In this document: piece by piece, positions 23,701 through 36,100 of the stretch
Layout of the letters: each line of letters begins with the position of its first letter
Position numbering within the stretch: position 1 is the first letter of the stretch
Source of the DNA: Mactra quadrangularis
Lineage: Eukaryota > Mollusca > Bivalvia > Venerida > Mactridae
Assembly (NCBI GenBank): GCA_025267735.1
Contig: CM046298.1
Span: 28,527,866 to 28,591,865 of the forward strand
Length of the DNA: 64,000 nt
Direction: 5' to 3'
Notes under the pieces: model-generated
Databases searched by the model: none
Seen by the model: the letters and a program-made list of their open reading frames with translations, nothing else
What the model was told of the DNA's origin: nothing
Position numbers and translations under genes: made by a program

Positions 23701-26700
23701 ATTCATCTATCAACCAGAAGTCCTTAAAATGTATTAGTTGTGACAATTCCTATGTCTATTGTAACGTGTTACAGGATTGTCTTGACACGAATATAATAAA
23801 CAATTTTTTTTCTAACTCCTCAATTATTGATCAGGATGTATTTCTATGAAGCTCTTAAGTATAAAAAGATACTTTTTTCAGATTTACTGTTAGATTTATT
23901 TCATTAGCTGACACTTATTGTATATATTTTTGAATGTTATTCATACATTCATTATACGTTTCATGTCATGTCGTCTGCAACTTGTGTCAACATTACACCC
24001 ACTGTCGTCTACTGACATCCTCGCCATAACTAAGGCTTCGGAATTTTTAAAGTGAAGTGTTTTTCTAACTTTTCTGTGCTTACAGACTAGATATGTGTAG
24101 ATTTGCACGTATTCTATTCGTTGGTAACGATTTCCAGACAAAAAAAAATCGTGAAATGCACGTTTATCGTTCAAACTACGTGCTTCACAATCAAGTTTAT
24201 ACACAATTCATGTGAAGCTTACAGTATTTTGTAAGTTTTCTTTGATTTAATATATTTCGACTTAACGTAAAGTAAGAAAAAGTAAGTATTTAAAATTGTG
24301 AAGTTAGAAACGTTGTTGAGTATATCAATAAAATTTTCAACTCATCATGAATCTGTCCTAGAACATAAAATAATTTATCGTGTATGCCTTTCAGGTAACA
24401 CAATGACTAATTTACTAGTCAGTCAGCTGTTTCCACATTATGTGATGTCATTGTCACACACCACTCCACAGACTTCTCAAAGAATGACAACAAAACAGGC
24501 GTCAACATCAACCACGCCTGTGAAAACAACAACAAAATCAATGACAACAACAACAAAATCGATGACAACAACAACAAAATCGGTGACAGCATCAACAACA
24601 TCGGTGACAGCATCAACAACATCGGTGACAGCAACAACATTACCAATGGCAACAACAACAATACCGATAACTGCAACCACCAATCCCACTAAAGTATCAA
24701 CATCCAAGTTAGTACTCCCAATGTTGACAAGAGCTCCTAAAAACACGACAACAAGCAATCAGCAAACAAGTACTTCAGGTAATAAGGCTGTCGCGATACG
24801 CCGTAAATGAATCGCAATATACTGCAATACGCTGGCACTGTATCGCGATACGTACCACGATATGTTGTGGGCTTTTATATTCGTTGTGCCTCCGCTGTAT
24901 TTAACAGAAACAATGCAAATTTTACATGCAGCTACTGATAGAATCTAGCCTCTTAAAGTCTTTACGGTCATTTAGGACTGTGACGCTCCCAAATCAGTTT
25001 AATTTTTGTAATTTAAGGTTAAATTGAATGAACAATGGAAAAACTGACGTTTCGCTACTTTTATTTTTGTGGAGGGAAGCATTTTCCAATGAAATAAAAG
25101 ATATCGCGAAATACTGGTTCGTTAAAATCGTACCGCGGTTTGTAATACCACAGCTGCGTTTTGCAATATGCCGGTTTACCGGTTTATCGTGACAGCCCTA
25201 TCAGGTCTATCCAGCCCTATCCAGTTATAACTTGATACTTTTCGTTTGTTGGCTTTAACGCCGTAGCAACACATTATATAGATAATTTTACGGCGTCCAG
25301 CGCACCTAACTTTGCTTTCCTGGACCCTTGTCATAACCAGTACTCACCTACCCATCCACAAGGCCGGAAACTTCTCCATATACCCTATTAGCGGAAAAAA
25401 ATGACATTATTGCCATGTTTTCATGGAAGGGTATAACCTCTACGGGTGGGATTCGAACCCGTACCCACCTCGGGACACGAGATTCCAAACCCCGGCGTGC
25501 TATCAACTGCGCTACCGTCCTGGGTTTTGTAATGTACATGAACTACTTTAATTTCTGTTTAAATCTTAAATAATTTCTTCACAGCATCATCGCAATTTGG
25601 ACCAATATGTCACGATTGTTTTCGTCAACAAACTGATGGAAGTTGTGCAACTGCTATGCAATGCTCTACTGGAGAGGTTTGCTTTGTTTCAAAATTTACG
25701 TATTTATCATTCGGAACTATCTCGGCGAAATCAGACGTAGTAGGAATACAACCAGGTTATAAGGTCCGGCGATTAGCTCCTCGGCAAGTAGTTCTATTGT
25801 TGTTTATAAATGGACGTGTAAAGTCAATATTATCTAAACATTAGCCTGTTATTCTATTAATTAGCTATAAAACAATTTTCAGAAGTCTTAATCGTAGCAA
25901 ATGACCATGGATTGTCAACATGATACATTAAAACACGACACCTGTCATTTTCAGGTACAACACTTAATACACATTGTTACACACTTAACAATGTCTCACG
26001 CGTCGTATTTTTTGTAGTTCAGACTATATTAGTACAGAAAACTATTCCATCAATTCACGTTTTCTACTTTTTCACCTTATGATATCCGAGGTTTATCTGT
26101 GTTGAAGATCGCCGAGGTAGTTCCGAATGCGTATTTATAAGCTCTTTTATCGGTCCTCAGAGTTCCTGAAGACAATATTTGCATAAAACTGGAATGAAAC
26201 ATTAAACATTGCAGCTGTACATTGAGTTTGAAACAATAAGGTTCAACAATATTAAAAAAATATCATATTATAATAGTGTCGAAGTCTCACATTATCTTAA
26301 TATAATTTAAAATTAGATTATTTTAGACGTATTGGTCAACATTGAGGTTCGTCTAACATTCTTTAATATTAGTGCTTCAAGATTATTGTGACGTGCTTTT
26401 GGTCTTGATTACTTAGATCTTTGTGAACTCTTTGTCTAAAAGTACATGTTACAAATTATATGAACTCACTGAACTCTTCCAGCTCAATGTCTAATGATGA
26501 CGAACAGAGCCAAAGCGTAACCAAAAGTAATATAATAATTACAGCGACACCATTTTATTAGGTTGTAACTCTGGCCGACTTGTAAAATGGTTCAGAGAGA
26601 AAAGGGTACGAAACCGGACATGTTTACCAATTTTTGTTGTTAATATATTTAAATAGTGGGTGCAGTGGTCAAGTGGTATCGACATAACCCGGGTTGGATC

Positions 26701-26994
26701 CCAACTAGGGTCACTGCTAATATCCTTCAGCAAGATATAAACTTACAATTGTTTCACTCCACCCAGGTGTAAATAAGTATTGTGAGGGATCGCCTGCCTG
26801 GGGGTGATTTCAATGATTAGGATTTATCGTACAAGATTAAGCGCTTTTGAACATATATTCAATATGAAAAGAGCGCTATAAAAATGCAGTATATAATAAT
26901 AATAATAATAATAATGATGATGATGATGATGATGATGATGATGGTGATGGTGATGGTGATGGTGATGGTGATGATGATGATGATGATGATGATG

Positions 26995-27043
<49 letters not shown>

Positions 27044-27072
27044 ATGTAATAATAATAATTATATTAACAATA

Positions 27073-27114
<42 letters not shown>

Positions 27115-30100
27115 GTGATGATGATAATAAAAATAATAATAATAATTTTATTGTATATTTTATTTAAAATGTTTATTGTATATTTTATTTAAAATGTTTT
27201 GTATATTTATAACAGGTGTGTTTGGCTATGCATGACAGAAATGGTTATACTCATAGATGCGTCACGCAACAGGTAAAACGTTTCCGTCAATTTGTTTTAT
27301 AACCCTTACAAGTTCTATCAATATGTCATATGTCACATTAAACTCATGTCCCACAATTCAATGCCCATGAGAAAATCCATTACGAAATGTACCTTACAAT
27401 AAGCTCATGACCAATGGTGGTAAAATTGTTTATAAGTGACAAAAGAAATGCTACCTGCCCACAATAAATTTACAATGATATTATAGTTTTAACAAATAGA
27501 GCCACCAGGCTAGCTCAGCTGGTAGCGCACAAGTCTACTGATCGAGGGGACATAGGTGCGATACCTGATGGGGCATACTTTCGTTAATCTTGGATATGAA
27601 ATAGTTTACGCGGCCATCCTCCTTCCTTTAAGTGAGAGCCACTGATGGAAGTATGTGCTTAGTGACTGGTTTACAGCCAAATCCATAGATTGTGCCAAAG
27701 TGATTCAAAGATGGAACATTAAAAACATTAATAGGATAATATTAAATAAAAGTAAAATGCTTTGTTGATGGTATTAGATTATAGTCCGACAGAATTAACC
27801 TGAGCTTGACCTTTATGCAAGAATATATTAAACTCAGTATTTATTTTCTATTTTTGTCTTCGGCGGTTAATCGCTTTTTATTGGAAGCTTTCGGCAAAAT
27901 ACCCGCATTGAACAATAATACTGTTTTCATATGAATAAATATTTTGAAACAGTGGTACAATTTTGCGGACTTAGTGTTTCTCCATGAACGAATGCGTCCA
28001 AATTTATAGTCACATTACATCGGCTGTTATTGTTGTTTTTTTTCTCAACTGTCAAAACATGAATAATTTCACGGTGAATGCGTTTGTTACAATTATTGTC
28101 GTAATACACCCATGAGTTTCCGAAAGTGTGTATTATGATTAAGTAAAGCTGCTTATGCGGTATGATATGTTTTAGTCAAGACATTATTAATAAACGTTAG
28201 GCCGCCAGTACAAAAACAATGCATTCAGTCACCGTGAAATTATTCAAGCTTTGACAGTTGAGAAAAAACAACCAATATAAACACGTGAACAATCGTATTC
28301 ACACATACGGAAACTCACGATTTTATGTAACTGAAGTGTGTAATTATTATAATAAGGTAGTTCAAGCTTAGGTTAATATCGGCGCACTATACCCCCGTAG
28401 TAAACAGTTAAAGAATTATGTCAATGAGTGAACACTTTTCTAAAATATTACACGTTAACTTATTAAACTGAGTGACACAACGCGCGCAAATGACGGACGT
28501 AATTTGACATAATTGTGATGTTTGAAAGAAAGCCCAACGTACGCACAAATTATATGTGTGAGGTATACTTACAATGCATTCGGAACTCCTCTGCCATTCT
28601 CTACGAATAACCTCGGAGATATTAGACGCCATTTTGGAACTAGATCTACATTTTTGTCACATTCCCATATAAATGCTTTGACCGGTGTTAAAGTAAACAA
28701 ATCCACGATCTTTTAGGCGTTGAGAGATGTTTCGTTTTTAGTTCAATAATTTGAAATAGCACAGTTCATTGATATCCCTGAACAATATTTAGTTAAATTT
28801 ATAACATAGCTAATTATGTTTTGAGAAAAATCTCTGCGTGTACTACAAGAACTATTTTGTGTAAGCGTTACGTGCTTCGCCTCCCGTAGGGAGTAAAAAC
28901 CCAAGCCGCCAGGGTAGACCCCACGAATCCTTCAGAGATTATTCATTCATGAAAGGTCGAGGTGTTCCGAATGTCTTACAATGTTCAACTAGCACGGCAA
29001 TGGATTGTCTGGATTACCTGCCCATTACCACTATCGTTATCGGGTCAGGCAAGCCGTAATCATGGCGGCCTCCTCAGTTATTATTCAGGTATTACGTTTT
29101 CTTGATCTTGCATGATCATTTGCTGACGATAGTTACTTTAGCAGGAGTTCGATACTATATATGTCATTCGATTTCGATTTTTCTGATTACACGTATATTT
29201 AGCGAACGCTTTACAAAAACAAGTCTCACTTGAACACAATTCGGACGTGGATTAGTCTCGTTAGAATTTCGGATACTTTATTTAGCATAAATGTGAACGA
29301 ACAGCTAAAAAGATATCCACTGTAATTCTTGTACAATGATCTTTTGATTTAAGCCTGTGTAGTGAGAAATGTTCATTGAAAACATGATTATCCAATACCT
29401 AATTCACTACATAGGGCGCGGCCATTATCATGCTTTGCCTGACGTACTTTTACCAGACAAAGTACGACTGGGAACCAGACAAGGCAATGGATTGTTTTAC
29501 ATCAATAATAGACTGGTTATTTTGTTTAAAAATATGCAAGTTTGTGACTCTCCCATTTTAATCTCCATGTCATAACTTATATTCTATCCTATATATTTAC
29601 CGGATTTGTTTCTTCCTAGAAAGAGTCATCCGATTATACTCGCAGCGTTATGTCTCTATTCAGAATTGTGCATAAAATGATACGTCCATATGGAAAGCCT
29701 TGACTGTCTTATTCGTACGTTACCGAATGTTGTTATGTTGAAATAAATTTATATATAGTACATGTAGTTTCTTCATAAAATTGAATACATTCTTCATTAT
29801 ACATTGTACTCGGTGTTTGGATTATTATATAAAGTGCATTTTTTATTAAACTCGGTGGTTCAATCATTATATTGAGTGAATTCTTTATCATACACGGTGG
29901 TTGAATCATTATATTGAGTGAATTCTTTATTATACTCGGTTGTTTAATCGTTACATTGAGTGAATTCTTTATTATACTCGGTGGTTCAACCGTTATATTG
30001 AGTGAATTCTTTATTATACTCGGCGGTTGAATCATTACATTGAGTGAATTCTTTATTATACTCGGCGGTTGAATCATTACATTGAGTGAATTCTTTATTA

Positions 30101-33100
30101 TACTCGGTGGTTGAATCGTTATTTTGAGTGATTTCTTTATTATACTCGGTGGTTAAAACATTATATTGAGTGCTTTCTTTATTATACTCGGTTGTTTGAT
30201 CGTTATATTGAGTGATCTCTTTATTATACTCGGTAGTTGGATCATTATACTGATTGCTTTTTGCATTATACGCGGTGGTTTGATCATTATGTACTTTCTT
30301 CATTATATTCGGTAGTTTCATCATAATTATCAAACAACCGAGCATAATGAAGAATGTACTTCATATAATGATAAAACCACCGAGTATAATAATTATGGAA
30401 TGCACGTTATATAATAAACAAATTACCGGACATAATGATGAATGCACCTTATATAATGACCTTGAAAATCACCGAATAGGATGGAGTTCGGTAATATCGC
30501 GGTACTAACAGTTTCAACAAAAACAATAAAACAATAATAAGTTACTTTTAAACTATTTATGTATTATCATTTTGTGTCATCTTCCCTCTATAACTGGCAG
30601 CAATGGTTTTAAAATCCATTCAATAAAGCGTGGGAATTTCCAGAAATTGACAGCCATATTTGACCTACTTACATGATCTCCAAGTTCTTTAATATCGCGA
30701 CATTTCGTTGAGGCCCTACCAAATGTTAATCCATGTAAAAATTGAGCAAAGTTGATTAAAAGAAGTAACAGATTATCGCAAAAAAAGTTTGAAACCCATT
30801 GGAAAAACTTTTAACTGGAAAAAGGAATGTTAAATATAATTTTATCAGCTGGCTCCTGTTAACATGGAAGAAACAGGTTTTAAACAAAGAGTTTGAATGA
30901 TATTTCCTTAAATTGCACATTTAGTAGTTTATTTTTTAAAACCTTTAAACCCTTGATATGTCTCAATTTAGTACATTTTTTATTCAAGAATGCTTTATTT
31001 TTACAAGACCTGTGATGCAAATCCATTAAAAAATATTTTTTATGTCAACGCAATTTTTGCACCGGGAACTAAACAACCCTGCGTGGGCCTCTTATTTTTA
31101 CTACTGAATTCGTCAGCGTTTAGTCCCGCCCACATACGTCATTCATTGACTGCAGCCATTTTATTAATAAAAATAATGCAGCAGACGAACTTTTTGCAAA
31201 ATTCAGAGTGGTGGGCTGGGTTTTCTTTGAATTAAAGCAGTTTTAGGTGACATGGTGGTACGGAACATTTTCGGGATTTCAATTTTATTGATGGTTGAAG
31301 AAAAAGTAAGTTTATTCGCCATCTATTACGGCATATATCAATTTTTGTTTGTATACGTAACTGATGACGTGTGACCTAAAAATGGCGTCACTGCAATCAT
31401 CGCTAGGTGGCGCATCAGGAATAACAACAACAAAGGGATATTAGCGGACACGACTATTAAAGAATGCACCTGATATAATTAACAAACTACCGAACATAAC
31501 AAAGGATCTACTCAATACAATGAACAAACTACTTAATATAGTGTTATTTTAACTCAACGTTCCTTAATGTACGTATGAGACAGTCAAGGCTTTCCATAGG
31601 TCAATACGATTTAGAAATTCAAAAGAAGACTGAATCGACAGGTGACATAATAAAAGAGAATTTATCCTGCTTCAGTCTTAATATAACCAAGTTAAAAGGT
31701 GAAAAAGGATCCACTTTGTCTATTCACAAAAGATTGCGGAAACCCTTCGTTGCATCCTTTTATACGTTTACATACACAAATTTATGACTGGGAATCACTA
31801 CCAGTATGACGGTTTTATTTATGTGAAAAAAACTTCAGTCACGATAAATACATAACTCTGTAAGTCTCTTAATTCCATGAAAAAGGTAATTATAAAAGTA
31901 AGTCACGTTGTGTTCCAGCTATAAAATATCGCACAAATGAGAAAAAGTCGGTGAATTTCAAAGATCATTATCAGTGATTATCAAGCAAAAATACATTTTA
32001 TCACTAAATATACAATGGCAGTAGTGTTAAGTTCTTGTTTGTTTGTTGGGTTTAACGCCGTAGCAACACAGTGTATAGGTCATATAACGGCGGTCAGTCA
32101 ACCTACTCACTCCTCCTGGAAAGGCTAAATCTCTGGATTTAGCAGTTAACTAACTACTAAGCGCATACTTTCGTCAGTGACTGACATCTGTCCTTTATAA
32201 TTAAAAATCATTGGTAGGAGAGAGAATAGCCGTAGAAATAATTCTATGACCAATCTCCCCGAAAGTATGCCCCGCCAGGGAATCGACCCAACGACCCCTC
32301 GATCCGTAGTCTTGCGTGCTACCAACTGAGCTAGCCGGGCGGGTCTTATTAAGTTCCTTCATATTAAAGGACTATTAAAAACGATGGTCTTAGTAGCTGA
32401 ACGGTCTTTATATGGAAAAGACGAATGTCTTTTCCACTTTTAGGTATCGCGAGAGTTTTGGTGGATTTATTTCTGTATAAGGCCCAAATTGAATTTTGTG
32501 TCGATCACTTCCGGTTTCTAGTTACCTACCTTTGGTCCTTCTAAAAATTATATATAAGGGAGATAACATACCTTCGTTTTTTCGAACTACATTCCCACGT
32601 TCGGAATGCCTCTGATTCCTGTGCTTACCAATCGTTGCATTGTTGGACGGTATGACTGTATGACTAAAACACGCAATGAGTTCAAAGCGAAATAAAGAAG
32701 ACATTGGCGAAATGGAGATTAAATTGTTTATTGAATATATGGCCCTTACGACCAACTATATCTACTTCACAAAATTGCATGTTTTTCCATCAATAGGCTC
32801 GTATAATTATATTAGAGGAACCATTTTCTGTTCAAATTAACTATTTGGGTCTTAAAATCATCAAACATTGCATGATTTTGTAATATACAAGTTTGTCTTC
32901 ATAGCGGAACTGAACTGTACATCTAGTACATGTAATATTTTGGTTTGGTTGGATCTTACTGTCAACGAAATTAGTGGGTGTTCGGTTTATTGTTACGGGC
33001 AACCAAAAATCTTTAAACAAGATACGCGTATAGTGATTGATGCTGGAATGATCTGGGACCTGTTCAATTATCCCGAACGTTCCAAAACGTTCTGTAACGA

Positions 33101-36100
33101 TAGGGTCGGAACAACTTAATAAAAAAAGACAACTCAACCTGAGAGGGTTGAGTTGTCCCGCACCCGTAACGTTCGCCAACAGTCGTTATTGAACACGCTG
33201 TTGTTCGGAAGACCAATTACACATTGCCCTCTTAACGCTAAAAAGGTACAAAAGTGTACATATATGTATCTGATTATCCTAATTCTATATGTACCTATTC
33301 GGTATTGAATTCCGGATATAGTCTATTTCGTAGTCTGTATTAACACGACGAGTCTGACCTTATATTTAAGGATTGTACACAAGGTACATTGAAGGCCTCA
33401 TCAGACTGCTGGTACTGTTGTTCCGGAAATCTATGTAATGATAGATGTATAAAAGGTAAGTAATCAATATTCTTTCTTTATTTATATTTTACTAGGGTTA
33501 ACGCCGTGTCAACACAATTTTAGGTCATTTTACAGCGTCCAGCGCACCTAACCTAGCTTCCCTGGCCCATCGTCTATAACCAGTATTCATCTACTCTTTC
33601 ACAAGGCCGGAAACTTTTCCATATTACCTTTTTTTCTTTTTTTAAAGTCGTATTCAACACATATTTAGGTCATATATACGACGGCCATCTTTTCCAATTA
33701 TAGGTTTTCTGGACACTTTTCTTTCACCAGTACTAACTTACTCTTACCACGAAGCCGACAACTCATGTGTAGGGTATGACCTACCGCGACCGGGCTCGAA
33801 CCCGCGATCTCCGGATTCGAAGTCAGACATGCTAACCACTACGCCACGGCTTCGGCTTTTCATATTATCTAATCAATGGAGGAAAATTGGCATTATTGTC
33901 AATTTTCATGGAAGGGTATAACCTCCCCATTTCAAAAATGGTTTTTTGTCATATTGTGGCTTTGTTTGGTTAATTTTATTTAACAGTGAGTGCATACATT
34001 TACCCCGCCGATTTAAATACTCGACATTTGTTCAATAACTCCCGTACATAGATACAGTTATCTAGTATGGTCTATAGTACAGCAGTGAGTTAAATACATA
34101 TTTTTGAATTCTGTTTTTTTTATTTAGTAACACTTTATATATGAGTTACTCTAAATATCGTGTTAAATAAATGTCAAGTTCTGTTCTGTTCTGTTCTGTC
34201 ATGTTTATATATTGTGTGGGCTTTTTTCATATTTCTAGTTGTATATACATGTGTGTTATTCGTATAGTCCAAGAGAATTAACCTGAGCTTGACCTTTATG
34301 CAAGAATATATTAAACTCAGTATTTACAGTCTATTTTGGTCTTCGTTTGTAATTCGCACTGTATCAGAAGCTTTCGGCAAGATACACGTACTCCTCAAAT
34401 AATTTTGTTTTCATGAGAATAATTATATACTTTGAAACTGTGCCATTATATTGCTAACTTACTTGTTTCTCCCAAAACTAATGTGTCCAAAATTAAAAGT
34501 ACAATAACATGCAACTTTTACAAAATTGATTTATAGTCACATATGTTATTATAAATACGTGTATAACCGTATACACGCTTACGGAAACTCACGATTTAAT
34601 GTAACTGAAGTGTGTAATTATTATAACTAGGTAGTTCAAGCTCAGGTTAATATTGTCGCACTATACCACTGTAGTGAACAGTTATAGAATTAGACGAAAA
34701 TTGTCTTGCCAATGAACTTAATATTCAAACCCCCGACAGTGCTTGCGTCATGCTTTGGTACTTAACCACTGCCAACACGTTAATCACGTGACGCTAATAA
34801 TACCATGTGACAAAAAATGGCGACCGCCATGAAAACATCCAAATTACTCACAGTGCTTACGTCACGCCTTGTTATGTTTACAAATTATTAATTTAACTAT
34901 TATTTTTTTATCTTCATGTACTTTAAACATGATAATCTATGAAAGGAAGACCCAATTGTTGAAAATATAGGAATGTAAAAGAATAGATGAAAAAATGGGC
35001 TCTCTGAGGGACGAATTTACTTGTGGTGGCAGTGGTTATTGATGTTATAAAGGGAAATAACCGCTGCGGGGAGGGGTTGCTTAACCTTATGCCAATAAAG
35101 TGTTTTGACTTTGACTCGACTTGCCGAAAACGATGTACCGTTATATGTAGGTCATTATCAAAATGTACGGCACGTGACCAGTGTATGAATATTCTGAGAT
35201 AAGAGGTGATGAGGTCACGATGTACTAGTCCTAAAAATAAGACCCTACGTAACTTTTTATCATCTGGACATTTTCCTGTTACGTAGGGTCTTATAGGATT
35301 GCTTTAAAAACGCATAGCAAAAAATATAGCGTACAGATATCGATTCAGGTCTGAACGTTCTATTTGTTAAAAAACGAAAAATTCAGAATAAAACGATACA
35401 CCAATGGAAAGATAAATGAAAAATACACATGATAAAAGTATAATTAATTCAATTTATGCTCTTACACAGTCTATTAATTCATATAAACTCCTATATTAAC
35501 AAGAACTTTCAGTTTGCCGTAATGACTGTGCAATAATCGCCAAGGCAATCCGAATTTGAATTGGGTCACGGTATTTGTAAGAATTGATTTTGAACGAAAT
35601 ATATAGGGTATAAAAGCCTTATCCGGACCGGTCCGTATATAATATTGACAGTGTTGGTAGTAAGAACGACTATTCTGATTAGAAAAAAAATTCGTTTAAG
35701 CGAGGCAAAACTTTATTTACCCACATGAATTCAGTTCAAAATGGATAACAGCAGCGACAACTCTGGATACTTTAAAAAGTAATTAGCGTTTCTTAAGCAA
35801 AAAAACTTATAATTAGAATATTAATTTTTGGTCAATGGAAGAAATAAAAATATATTTTAATTATCGATTGGTTTGACCAATTTGTCCAACATTCATTTAC
35901 CTTTTGAAAAGAAAAATGCTATGCGTTTTTATAGCAATCCGTTAAGACTCTACATAACAGAAAAACGTCCGTATGAAAAAGTTATGTAGGGTCTTATATT
36001 CTTATATTTAGGACTAACTATGTACTAAAGCCTATATGATCCATTGATCTAATTCTTTTTAAAACTATAGAGATTTAGTTGTTTTGATAAAGACACGGTT

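Noticed and set aside
24419..24758. Leu- and Val-rich - strand frames opposite exon 8
   Set aside because: Antisense shadows of the Thr/Ser codon repeats in exon 8.
26824..27192. Long open frames of poly-Met/Ile (+) and poly-His/Tyr (-)
   Set aside because: They are translations of the ATA/ATG microsatellite and have no start context, domain or splice support.
29733..30345. Repeat proteins of 14-residue units on the - strand
   Set aside because: They follow from a 42-bp noncoding minisatellite; every frame stays open because the period is a multiple of three.
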